Shown here piece by piece: positions 1 to 6,396 of a stretch of DNA of 7,347 nt. Source of the DNA: JBGSUZ01 sp043770095 (GTDB lineage: Bacteria > Bacillota > Clostridia > Peptostreptococcales > Acidaminobacteraceae). The DNA lies in assembly GCA_043770095.1 (NCBI GenBank), contig JAYVIR010000105.1:1-7347 (forward strand). The letters run 5' to 3'. Made by a program: the position numbers and the translations under genes. The stretch's first letter is position 1. Every line of letters starts with the position of its first letter. Under the pieces are notes generated by a model. That model searched no databases and was not told the DNA's origin. It worked only from the letters and a program-made list of their open reading frames with translations.

Positions 1-1157
1 CCAGTTCAGTATCGCTAATCTCACAAAGTTATGGGAAGGGTGATAAGGAACGCACGAGTCTTTGCATTGAACAGACTTTTGTTTTCAAAGGATTGGTGGC
101 AGTGCTGGCGGGTGTGATTTTTTCAATTTTATTGAAACCTCTATTGGGTTTTTTCACACAAGATCCAGAAGTCCAATCGGCAGCAATGTCATATGGTTAC
201 TTACGAATTTTCTTTTTACCCATTATGTTTTCAAGTTACACTGTCAATACAGCGCTCCGCTGTGTAGGCGATGCAAAACGTCCTATGAAAATCATGATGA
301 TGGCTGCACTCATGAACTTAATTCTTGATCCATTCTTAATGTTTGACATTGTTCCTGGAACATCGCTTCATGGACTTGGTCTTGGTGTGTTTGGGGCGGC
401 ACTTGCGACAGTATTCACAGTGTCATGCGCATTCCTTTATGGCTTTACTTTAATTCTTTCAGGCAAAACCAAAGTACATATTCGTTGGCGCAAGCTTTTT
501 CAACTCAACTGGGAAATTGATAAGAAATTATTGCTTATAGGGCTTCCTAACGGAATGGAAGTTCTGCTTCGAAATATGGTAGGCATTTTTACTTTAAAGT
601 TAATCACTAGTTATGGGACATCTGCGGTCGCCGCAATGGGAATTGGCGGCAGACTCTTCGAGTTCACATTCATGCCACTTGTAGGTCTTGCGATGGCGGG
701 CAGTACGATTGTAGGGCAGTGTTTAGGAGAAGAGAATGTCGATCGGGCAAGATTAACAGCAAAATTGGCTGCTGGTTACGGTGCACTGATTATGTCAATT
801 TCTGCGGTAATTGTAATCCTATTTCCCGAGAAACTTCTTCATTTGTTCATTAACGACCCTGAAGTCATTGCCATCGGCGTAGACATGCTTAGAATTACCA
901 TGCCAGGGTTTATTTTTGCAGGCGTTCTGATGGGACTCGGAAGTGTGTTTTCAGGCTCAGGACACAATACACCTTACCTGATTTCAAGTTTTGTGGGTCG
1001 GTGGGGGGTTCAAATCCCTATGTTGTTTTTCTTTGCAAGCGTCTGGCATTTACCAGTTCACTACTTGTGGTACAGTTTTTTAGCGGCCGATTTTGTCGAG
1101 ATGCTAGTGATTGGCATCGCATATAAAAAAGAGAATTGGGCACTTAAGCGTGTTTAG
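1..1157 (+). CDS. MATE family efflux transporter, 5' partial
   Basis: This is a polytopic inner-membrane antiporter of the MATE (NorM/DinF-like) family, which exports drugs or other organic cations in exchange for Na+ or H+. The frame is open from base 3 to the TAG at 1155, giving 384 visible residues. MATE proteins are usually about 450 residues, so roughly 65-70 N-terminal residues lie before the window. The first visible residues (SLISQSYGKGDKE) match the conserved loop after the first helices of MATE proteins. The segment NTALRCVGDAKRPMK followed by LILDPFLMF is the family's conserved 'GD.k.pm....nlilDp' region. A second repeat of the fold is visible later, with AGSTIVGQCLGEEN as counterpart of the first loop and GSVFSGSGHNTPY as counterpart of the RCVGD loop. 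A TTG at 93 could be taken as a start, but the protein homology continues upstream of it, so it is internal. Substrate cannot be inferred. A strong terminator follows 28 bases after the stop. Confidence 0.93.
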   Translation, partial: SSVSLISQSYGKGDKERTSLCIEQTFVFKGLVAVLAGVIFSILLKPLLGFFTQDPEVQSAAMSYGYLRIFFLPIMFSSYTVNTALRCVGDAKRPMKIMMMAALMNLILDPFLMFDIVPGTSLHGLGLGVFGAALATVFTVSCAFLYGFTLILSGKTKVHIRWRKLFQLNWEIDKKLLLIGLPNGMEVLLRNMVGIFTLKLITSYGTSAVAAMGIGGRLFEFTFMPLVGLAMAGSTIVGQCLGEENVDRARLTAKLAAGYGALIMSISAVIVILFPEKLLHLFINDPEVIAIGVDMLRITMPGFIFAGVLMGLGSVFSGSGHNTPYLISSFVGRWGVQIPMLFFFASVWHLPVHYLWYSFLAADFVEMLVIGIAYKKENWALKRV

Positions 1158-1167
1158 ATAGCTTAAG
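1143..1167. repeat. 7-bp inverted repeat spanning the MATE stop codon
   Basis: CTTAAGC (1143-1149) and GCTTAAG (1161-1167) form a perfect 7-bp dyad with an 11-base loop containing the TAG stop. It could fold as a small hairpin just before the main terminator, but its AT content makes it weak and no function is established. Confidence 0.35.
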
Positions 1168-1185
1168 AATGGAAAGTAAAAAATG

Positions 1186-1236
1186 AAAAAAGTCGCTTGC
1201 ATGGATTTATGAGAATCCAATGCAAGCGACTTTTTT
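1186..1236. terminator. Bidirectional intrinsic terminator
   Basis: The left arm 1186-1207 (AAAAAA GTCGCTTGCAT GGATT) pairs with the right arm 1214-1236 (AATCC A ATGCAAGCGAC TTTTTT). There is a single bulged base and a 6-base loop (TATGAG). The GC-rich part of the stem is followed by six T on the plus strand and, read on the minus strand, also by six T, so it can terminate in both directions. On the plus strand it ends the MATE transcript. On the minus strand it lies downstream of the decayed ABC-transporter gene start at 1263-1351, which fits an older convergent gene arrangement. Confidence 0.93.
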
Positions 1237-1262
1237 ATGAGATAAAATCGACTTATATTAAT

Positions 1263-1351
1263 TTACAAGCACAAGTCTCTCTTAGGGTATTCAATGATGC
1301 CTCTCACTTTGCCATGTGTTTGGTTATATTATTGATTTCAATGAGGTTCAT
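1263..1351 (-). pseudogene. Relic of the 5' end of an ABC transporter ATP-binding gene
   Basis: Reading the minus strand from ATG at 1351, the first 12 codons give MNLIEINNITKH, a typical opening of an ABC-transporter ATPase just before its A-loop aromatic residue. The frame then stops at 1304. If one base is restored between the CAC codon and the next ATGG (around 1315/1316), the reading becomes KHYGKVRGIIE, the expected continuation 'tK.YGk.rgi.dvs' of clostridial ATPase subunits. The similarity ends at about 1290, and the restored frame stops at 1263 without reaching the Walker A motif (GPNGAGKST), which is absent. A good ribosome binding site sits 8 bases before the ATG. I infer a frameshifted, deleted leftover of a real gene. 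A new tiny peptide gene (15 codons, 1304-1351) is the alternative but less likely. Confidence 0.62.
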
Positions 1352-1359
1352 GTCTTAAA

Positions 1360-1366
1360 CCACCTC
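1360..1366 (-). promoter_or_regulatory. Ribosome binding site of the relic ABC gene
   Basis: Minus-strand GAGGTGG lies 8 bases upstream of the ATG at 1351. Correct sequence and spacing support the view that the following short reading frame descends from a once-translated gene and is not chance similarity. Confidence 0.55.
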
Positions 1367-1473
1367 TATAAATAAATTGATTCAAAAAATATGTTAAAAA
1401 GTTATAATAAACTATACTCTTTTTAAAGTTTCTAATTATAAGTAAAAGTGAAATTCAACCAATAATAATAAAA
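1367..1473. other. AT-rich intergenic stretch, no gene seen
   Basis: This stretch is very AT-rich with many A and T runs and stop codons in all frames. TATAAT at 1403-1408 is preceded by TTGATT at 1377-1382, but the 20-base gap is too long for a good promoter. It may serve as UP-element-like or curved DNA ahead of the promoter at 1474-1508. I see no RNA gene or riboswitch here. Confidence 0.4.
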
Positions 1474-1508
1474 TCTTTACACCATCTTTATACGATGTTG
1501 GATATAAT
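1474..1508 (+). promoter_or_regulatory. Operon promoter with putative KdpE-type direct-repeat operator
   Basis: TCTTTACAC (1474-1482) and TCTTTATAC (1485-1493) form a direct repeat with 8 of 9 bases identical and an 11-base period, the typical geometry for an OmpR-family dimer. A perfect -10 box TATAAT lies at 1503-1508, and no good -35 hexamer stands 17 bases upstream (CACCAT there), as expected for an activator-dependent promoter. From memory, the E. coli KdpE site has TTTATA and TTTACA half-sites at the same 11-base period, in the opposite order. The box covers the -35 region. The stretch also contains an imperfect dyad (CACCATC/GATGTTG, 1480-1500), so a dyad-binding regulator is an alternative. 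The inferred role is autoregulation by the KdpE-like regulator encoded downstream. Confidence 0.6.
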
Positions 1509-1540
1509 GTGGAAGGGTTAAAACTGAGGGAGATGGATAC

Positions 1541-3103
1541 ATGATAACAACAGAGGAATCTCAATTAAAGAAGTTTTTGACCTTTAAAAGTGCGCTAGGC
1601 AAAATAGCGCTTGTCATACTAATTATCAGTTTGGTAACACTCGTTGCCATTGGTTTTAAAAAATTAGGTTTTCATGAGACGGATATTATTATTACCTATC
1701 TGCTTGGTGTTTTGTTAGTTTCCTACTGGATTGAAGGTTACTTATATGGTATTTTAGCATCTGTCATTTGCGTATTGACATTTAATTTTTTCTTTATGGA
1801 GCCTTATTATTCAATTTTGGCTTATCGGCAAGATTATCCGATTACATTTGCGATGATGCTATTTGCAGCTGTTTTAACGAGTACGTTAACCAGTAAAGTG
1901 AAGCAAGAGGCAAAATTGTCTGCCATCAGAGAAAAAAGAGCGTTCGTACTATATAAAATGAGTCAAGGTTTATTAAAAACTCAAAATATTGATGAAATCT
2001 GTCAGATTGTTGGTGAGGTTGTTTCTCGTATTTTAAACCTGTCTGTGATAATCACTATAAAATTAGACGATGAAAAACAGAATAAGGAGTGGCTGTTTCA
2101 TAAGGGGATTCATAACGATGGTCAGTTTTTTGTATCCACAGAACAGCGTGCTATGGCGGGACAAGTATTCAAAAGTGGAAAAATTACGCGTTATCAAAAA
2201 CAATATTCAGATGATCTAGATTTTCTGTATGTGCCCATCATTGGTCAACAAAAGTCTTTGGGCGTTCTTGGAATTTCACTGAAACCCAATGAAATTATCT
2301 ATGAGGAAAAGGAAGTACTCATCCAAGCAATGACTTTTCAAATTGGACTGGCAATTGAACGTGTGCTTGTGACGGAAGCTCAGAAAAATCAGCAAATGGA
2401 AATAGAAACAGAGCGCTTTAGAGGCAATTTGCTAAGAGCTATTTCACATGACCTAAGAACGCCCTTGACAGGCATTTTAGGTGCAGCAACGACAATTTTA
2501 GATCATGATGCACAACTTAGTGAAGCTCAGAAAAAAAGTTTGTTAGAGGACATTGCAGAAGATGCCAATTGGTTGATTCAATCGGTTGAAAACATTTTAA
2601 GCATGACTCGCTTTGATGAGGGCAAGGTTGTTCTACATTTAAAGAGTGAATTGGTAGATGACTTAATTTTGGAAGCTTTAAATAGATTCAAAGCAAATGA
2701 AAAAGAACATTTGATTGAAGTTTCGCTTCCAGAAACCTTAGTGGCCGTTGAGGTTGATAGTCATTTGATTGAGCAGGTATTGGTCAATTTGGTTGATAAC
2801 GCTATTAAATATACGCCGAAAGGTTCTAAAATAGACATTCGAGTCACCAGTTTGAAGGACAGCGTTGTTTTTAGTGTTTCAGATTACGGGAAGGGCGTTA
2901 GTGAAGACCACATGCCACTGCTCTTTAATCGATTTTTTACAGCTGGTATTAGCAGTGATCGAGGGAAAAATGGCATTGGACTGGGACTTGAAATTTGCAA
3001 ATCGATTGTAGAAGCACATGGGGGCAACATCACTGCCTATAATAATAGCCATGGTGGTGCTTGCTTTGAATTTACAATTCCCAAAAGGAGGGTTTCACAT
3101 TGA
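1541..3103 (+). CDS. kdpD: KdpD-like sensor histidine kinase lacking the KdpD N-terminal domains
   Basis: This is a membrane sensor kinase that autophosphorylates on histidine and passes the phosphate to the next gene's product. Domains in order: four membrane segments of the DUF4118/KdpD type (about 21-39, 49-63, 66-85, 101-118) with the KdpD signature FNFFFMEPYYSI at 81-92; a GAF-like domain (about 145-275); HisKA with ISHDLRTPLTG, phospho-acceptor H303; and HATPase_c with N box NLVDNAIKY (N416, N420), D448-x-G450-x-G452, and G box NGIGLGLEI (477-485). All catalytic motifs are intact. At 520 residues it is far shorter than classical KdpD (about 900). The Usp-like and Walker-containing cytoplasmic N-terminus is missing, and only about 20 residues precede the first helix. 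The ATG is supported by GAGGGAG at 1526-1532, 8 bases upstream. It probably responds to K+ limitation or ionic stress, inferred from the trk genes in the same operon. Confidence 0.9.
   Translation: MITTEESQLKKFLTFKSALGKIALVILIISLVTLVAIGFKKLGFHETDIIITYLLGVLLVSYWIEGYLYGILASVICVLTFNFFFMEPYYSILAYRQDYPITFAMMLFAAVLTSTLTSKVKQEAKLSAIREKRAFVLYKMSQGLLKTQNIDEICQIVGEVVSRILNLSVIITIKLDDEKQNKEWLFHKGIHNDGQFFVSTEQRAMAGQVFKSGKITRYQKQYSDDLDFLYVPIIGQQKSLGVLGISLKPNEIIYEEKEVLIQAMTFQIGLAIERVLVTEAQKNQQMEIETERFRGNLLRAISHDLRTPLTGILGAATTILDHDAQLSEAQKKSLLEDIAEDANWLIQSVENILSMTRFDEGKVVLHLKSELVDDLILEALNRFKANEKEHLIEVSLPETLVAVEVDSHLIEQVLVNLVDNAIKYTPKGSKIDIRVTSLKDSVVFSVSDYGKGVSEDHMPLLFNRFFTAGISSDRGKNGIGLGLEICKSIVEAHGGNITAYNNSHGGACFEFTIPKRRVSH
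3086..3092 (+). promoter_or_regulatory. Ribosome binding site deciding the TTG start of the response regulator
   Basis: AGGAGGG inside the end of the kinase gene lies 7 bases before the TTG at 3100. No ATG or GTG in frame fits better, and the regulator's conserved first strand (IVLIVEDD) begins a few residues after this TTG. The start therefore overlaps the kinase stop as TTGA. Confidence 0.8.
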
Positions 3104-3804
3104 ACTATAAGCCAATTGTTTTGATTGTAGAAGATGATAAGACCATACGCAATTTTATGCAAATTTCTTTAGAAACCCAAGGCTATAAAGTGATAGAAAC
3201 ATCGGATGGCCAAAATGCACTTACTTTATTTTTATCCCATCAACCAGATGTGATTTTGCTAGATTTAGGGCTTCCGGATATGGATGGGTTGGAACTGCTT
3301 TCAAAAATAAGAGAGACTAGTAAAGTCAGCATTTTGGTGGTATCTGCAAGAGGTCGAGAGCAAGATAAAATAGAAGCGTTGGATTTGGGAGCAGATGATT
3401 ATTTGACAAAACCGTTCAGCGTAGCGGAGTTGCTTGCTCGAATCAGAGTGGCGCTGAGACATCAAGTTCACTTGGAGCAAACAGAAGGGATTGAAGTTCA
3501 AAGTTTTCAGGTGGGCGCATTAAAAGTTGATTTTGAAAAACACTTGGTATTTTTAAACAAAGAAGAAGTTCATTTGACGCCTATAGAATTTAAACTGATG
3601 GCGCTTTTGGCTAAGAATCCAGGTAAAGTCTTGACACATAAATTTATGATCAAAGAGGTCTGGGGAAGCTATGGGGAGAGCGATGCGCAATCGTTACGTG
3701 TCTTTATGGCTAATTTAAGGCGTAAAATAGAGCAAAATTCGTCGCAACCACAGTATATTTTGACAGAGGTTGGCGTAGGTTATCGTTTAATGGATGAAAT
3801 TTAA
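3100..3804 (+). CDS. kdpE: KdpE-like response regulator, OmpR/PhoB family
   Basis: This is a cytoplasmic transcription factor activated by phosphorylation from the kinase encoded just upstream. The receiver domain spans about residues 5-118, with the acidic cluster E11-D12-D13, phospho-acceptor D55 (VILLDLGLPDMDG), S82 and K104 (YLTKPF), so all key residues are present. The C-terminal winged helix (about 131-232) shows LTPIEFKLMALLAKNPGKVL and a recognition-helix region SDAQSLRVFMANLRRKIE, ending in GVGYRL as usual. Its 234 residues are normal for the family. Start and stop codons of the two genes overlap by four bases (TTGA), so the pair is likely translationally coupled. The KdpE assignment rests on the KdpD-like partner, the sequence style and the trk genes that follow; PhoB-like regulators share the fold. 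A likely target is the direct repeat at 1474-1493 in its own operon promoter. Confidence 0.88.
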   Translation: MNYKPIVLIVEDDKTIRNFMQISLETQGYKVIETSDGQNALTLFLSHQPDVILLDLGLPDMDGLELLSKIRETSKVSILVVSARGREQDKIEALDLGADDYLTKPFSVAELLARIRVALRHQVHLEQTEGIEVQSFQVGALKVDFEKHLVFLNKEEVHLTPIEFKLMALLAKNPGKVLTHKFMIKEVWGSYGESDAQSLRVFMANLRRKIEQNSSQPQYILTEVGVGYRLMDEI

Positions 3805-3822
3805 AAAGGATGAGGTATAAAA

Positions 3823-4464
3823 ATGTATATCGTTATTATAGGTTGCGGTCGTATTGGCGGCTCTTTGGCACACGAATTATCCAATGAAGGGCATGATGTG
3901 GTTATTATTGATAATGACAAAGAAAAATTGGATTCTTTGGGTTCAGGTTTTAATGGCACAAGATTACGTGGTGTAGAATTTGACCACGATGTACTTTTAG
4001 AAGCAGGCATAGAAAAAGCTGAAGTGTTTCTTGCAATGACACCAGATGACAATGTGAATTTGATGGCCGCTCAAGTGGCTTCAAGACTTCTTGGCGTAAA
4101 ACGCGTTATTGCGAGAGTTTGCGATTCTCAAAAACAATTTCTTTATGATCAACTTGGGATTGAGACCATTTGCCCGACAATCAACGCTTCTCAAATGACG
4201 AAGGAAATGATTCTTCATGAGAATTATGAATTGCACAGCAGAATTAAAGACGAACTTGAAATTGTTGAGTTTGTTTATATGAATGATAAGGCAATATCGG
4301 CTAACGATATAAATTTTCGATATCATGTCGCTGTTGTCGGCGTCATAAAAAATAATAAGATCCATGTAGCAAAAGAGAGTGAACTTGTGCAAAGAGGTGA
4401 CCGATTGGTTGTTGGCGTTTCAAAATCAGATCGTGGGGCATTCATTAAGGCTTTGGGGAGATAA
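3823..4464 (+). CDS. trkA: TrkA family K+ uptake regulatory protein (RCK_N + RCK_C)
   Basis: This is a cytoplasmic peripheral subunit that forms the nucleotide-controlled gating ring of a Trk/Ktr K+ transporter. Its Rossmann RCK_N domain (about 1-130) carries the dinucleotide loop GCGRIG (7-12) and the ribose-binding acid D30 at the end of strand 2. The RCK_C domain (about 140-212) carries VAVVGVIKNNK and the closing GDRLVVGV segment. At 213 residues it is a complete single-repeat TrkA, half the size of the E. coli tandem protein. The usual GDGT motif after strand 3 is replaced by GVEF (50-53), so nucleotide binding may differ from the canonical form. The start is supported by GGATGAGG at 3808-3815, 7 bases before the ATG. 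It lies 18 bases after the regulator and 5 bases before a second, shorter trkA gene with which it shares the opening MYI-I pattern, pointing to an old duplication. Confidence 0.92.
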   Translation: MYIVIIGCGRIGGSLAHELSNEGHDVVIIDNDKEKLDSLGSGFNGTRLRGVEFDHDVLLEAGIEKAEVFLAMTPDDNVNLMAAQVASRLLGVKRVIARVCDSQKQFLYDQLGIETICPTINASQMTKEMILHENYELHSRIKDELEIVEFVYMNDKAISANDINFRYHVAVVGVIKNNKIHVAKESELVQRGDRLVVGVSKSDRGAFIKALGR

Positions 4465-4469
4465 ATAGA

Positions 4470-4871
4470 ATGTATATTATAATTGTTGGTGGTGGAAAAG
4501 TCGGTTACTACCTTATGAAGTCAATGGTAGAAGCGGGCAATTCAGTGTGCTTGATTGAAGCTGAAAAGAATTTGTGTGAAAAAATAGCAGAAGAGTTCAA
4601 CGACATGGTGATTTGGGGTGATGGCACGTCTTTAGATGTTTTAAAAGATGCCAATATTGAGTATGCCGATGTAATGGTTGCTGCAACTGGTAAAGATGAA
4701 GAGAATTTAGTAATCTGTCAGATTGCTAAAATGAACTATAAGATTTCGAAAACAATTGCTAGAATCAATAACCCGAAGAATACGCAAGTCTTTAAAGCAT
4801 TAGGCGTAGATAAGACCGTTTGCAGCACTGAGGTTATTGCCGACTTGATTGGGAAAACAGTAGAGGTGTAA
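4470..4871 (+). CDS. trkA: Short TrkA protein with RCK_N domain only
   Basis: This is a 133-residue protein consisting of one Rossmann RCK_N domain. It has the loop GGGKVG (7-12), an acidic residue at the end of strand 2 (E30, where the upstream paralogue has D30) and the canonical GDGT motif (50-53). It ends shortly after the last Rossmann element (GVDKTVCSTEVIADLIG) with no RCK_C domain, which normally brings the family to about 210-220 residues. The stop at 4869 is directly followed by the trkH start at 4873, so no C-domain fragment is left in between. GGGGAG at 4455-4460 supports the ATG. It probably pairs with the upstream two-domain TrkA in a mixed gating ring on TrkH. It could also be a degenerate copy, but intact motifs and tight coupling favour function. 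Confidence 0.88.
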   Translation: MYIIIVGGGKVGYYLMKSMVEAGNSVCLIEAEKNLCEKIAEEFNDMVIWGDGTSLDVLKDANIEYADVMVAATGKDEENLVICQIAKMNYKISKTIARINNPKNTQVFKALGVDKTVCSTEVIADLIGKTVEV

Positions 4872-4872
4872 A

Positions 4873-6396
4873 ATGAGAACTTATTTTAATCTAGTAGATT
4901 TAAAGGTCATACACTACTATACGGGTTTTGTGACGCTTATTACGGCAGGATTGTTAGTAATACCAATGATTACCGCACTATTGTTTTCTGAATGGCCGAT
5001 GTTTGTCGATTTGTTTTTAACGCTCAATGTGGCGCTTATGACAGCGCTTATTTTTATGTCCATCGGGCGCAAGGCAAAAATGGCAGCGCGTATTCAGTGG
5101 AAACACGGTCTTATTATTTCAGCGCTCAGTTGGTTTATCTTGATGATGATTAGTGCATTGCCTTATTTTTTGAGTGGTCACTATATGAGTTATTTAGACG
5201 CAACATTTGATGTCATGAGCGGTTTTACAACCACTGGGGTTACCTTATCGATGGATATGGATCACATGCCTATGAGTTTAAACATGTGGCGCCATATCAT
5301 TACCTTTGTTGGCGGACAGGGAATGGTCGTTTTGGCCTTGTCATTCCTATTCCAGCAAACCCATGGTGCTTATAAAATTTATGTTGGCGAGGCAAAAGAC
5401 GTTGAACTTGTGCCGAGTGTTAAAGGGACTGCCAGAATCATTTGGATGATTTCATTGGCGTATCTATTTGTTGGCACTGTTGCCCTTTGGATCAATGGCA
5501 TGATGATTGGATTAAACCCCGTTAATGCCTTTTTCCATGGCATGTTTATATTTGCATCTTCATGGAGTACGGGCGGCTTTGCGCCAATGTCTCAAAATAT
5601 GCTCTTTTACCATAGTTTTTCATATGAGATTGTGACCATTCTATTTATGATACTCGGTTCTTTTAACTTTGGACTGCATTACGCGATTTTAAAAGGCAAT
5701 CGCAAGGAAGTATATAAAAATATTGAAATTCAGAGTTTCTTTGTGACTTTGGTAGGTAGTGGCATATTTCTTACATTGTGGCTCAAAAAAGACGGACTGT
5801 ATTCTAATGTTGAGATGATTTTTAGAAAAGGCATCTATCATTTACTTTCTGCACATACCACAACGGGATTCGGAAGTGTTTATGCCAAACAATTTGCCTC
5901 AGACTGGGGTGATTTCGGCATCTTGATTTTGATTGTGGTCATGCTCATTGGAGGATCTGCTTGCTCGACAGCGGGTGGTATTAAGGGTCTTCGAGTCGGC
6001 ATTTTGTTTAAGGCGCTTATGGCAGAAATTCGTAAAAATTTAAGATCTGAGCGACGAATCAATATTGAAAAATACCATCACATCAAGGACAATGTGCTTG
6101 ACGATGCGACTATAAAAGCGTCTGCCATTATTACACTTTGCTATATTGTATTGTTTACTGTCGGTACGGCAATTGGCTGTTTTTATGGCTATCCGCTAAT
6201 TCAGTCAGCGTTTGAATCGGCGTCTACCGCAGGAAACGTTGGCCTTTCCATTGGCATTACCAATGTCGCTATGCCAACGGGGCTTAAAATTTATTATATT
6301 ATTGCGATGTATTTGGGCAGACTCGAATTCCTGTCAGTCTTTGCACTCATAGGCTTTATGATTGGGGGGGTTAAAACCATATGGAAAAGAAATTAA
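4873..6396 (+). CDS. trkH: TrkH/KtrB family potassium uptake channel subunit
   Basis: This is the integral-membrane ion-conducting subunit of a Trk/Ktr system, 507 residues. The four M1-P-M2 repeats are recognisable by their pore loops: SGFTTTGVT (116-124), SSWSTGGFAP (229-238), SAHTTTGFGS (326-335) and SASTAGNVG (449-457). Each has the single filter glycine that marks K+ (or K+/Na+) selectivity. The segment GGSACSTAGGIKGLR (360-374) is the family's gating loop after the third pore helix, and GRLEF (482-486) is the conserved end of the last helix. The start lies one base after the preceding stop, with GAGG at 4863-4866 as ribosome binding site, so translation is probably coupled. The 3' end overlaps the next gene by 16 bases and contains a run of seven G. 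The ion selectivity and coupling (H+ or Na+) cannot be decided from the sequence alone. Confidence 0.94.
   Translation: MRTYFNLVDLKVIHYYTGFVTLITAGLLVIPMITALLFSEWPMFVDLFLTLNVALMTALIFMSIGRKAKMAARIQWKHGLIISALSWFILMMISALPYFLSGHYMSYLDATFDVMSGFTTTGVTLSMDMDHMPMSLNMWRHIITFVGGQGMVVLALSFLFQQTHGAYKIYVGEAKDVELVPSVKGTARIIWMISLAYLFVGTVALWINGMMIGLNPVNAFFHGMFIFASSWSTGGFAPMSQNMLFYHSFSYEIVTILFMILGSFNFGLHYAILKGNRKEVYKNIEIQSFFVTLVGSGIFLTLWLKKDGLYSNVEMIFRKGIYHLLSAHTTTGFGSVYAKQFASDWGDFGILILIVVMLIGGSACSTAGGIKGLRVGILFKALMAEIRKNLRSERRINIEKYHHIKDNVLDDATIKASAIITLCYIVLFTVGTAIGCFYGYPLIQSAFESASTAGNVGLSIGITNVAMPTGLKIYYIIAMYLGRLEFLSVFALIGFMIGGVKTIWKRN
6364..6370 (+). repeat. G7 homopolymer at the end of trkH
   Basis: Seven G in a row encode part of the TrkH C-terminus (I-G-G-V) and lie 10 bases before the ATG of the next gene, where they may act as a poor Shine-Dalgarno site. 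Slippage here would alter only about the last nine residues of TrkH, or change the translation of the gene that follows. Confidence 0.5.

Noticed and set aside
93..95. TTG at 93 as the start of the MATE gene
   Set aside because: The reading frame and family similarity continue upstream to base 3, and no ribosome binding site precedes the TTG. The gene is simply cut by the window edge.
1403..1408. TATAAT at 1403 as a second promoter
   Set aside because: The only -35-like hexamer (TTGATT at 1377) is 20 bases away, and the surrounding DNA is so AT-rich that such boxes arise by chance.
1237..1540. K+ or c-di-AMP (ydaO type) riboswitch before the operon
   Set aside because: Such elements often precede K+ transport genes, but I see no extended set of paired helices or conserved core. 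The predicted transcript leader from about 1515 to 1540 is far too short.
4081..4392. Minus-strand open frame of 103 codons
   Set aside because: It lies entirely opposite the TrkA gene, has no recognisable domain, and the plus-strand gene is certain. The same applies to the minus-strand frames at 3301-3501, 3801-4052, 5880-6062 and 6446-6649.
6364..6396. Programmed -1 frameshift on the G7 run fusing TrkH to the next protein
   Set aside because: The -1 frame meets a TAA at 6372-6374 directly after the run, before the next gene's ATG, so no fusion could form.
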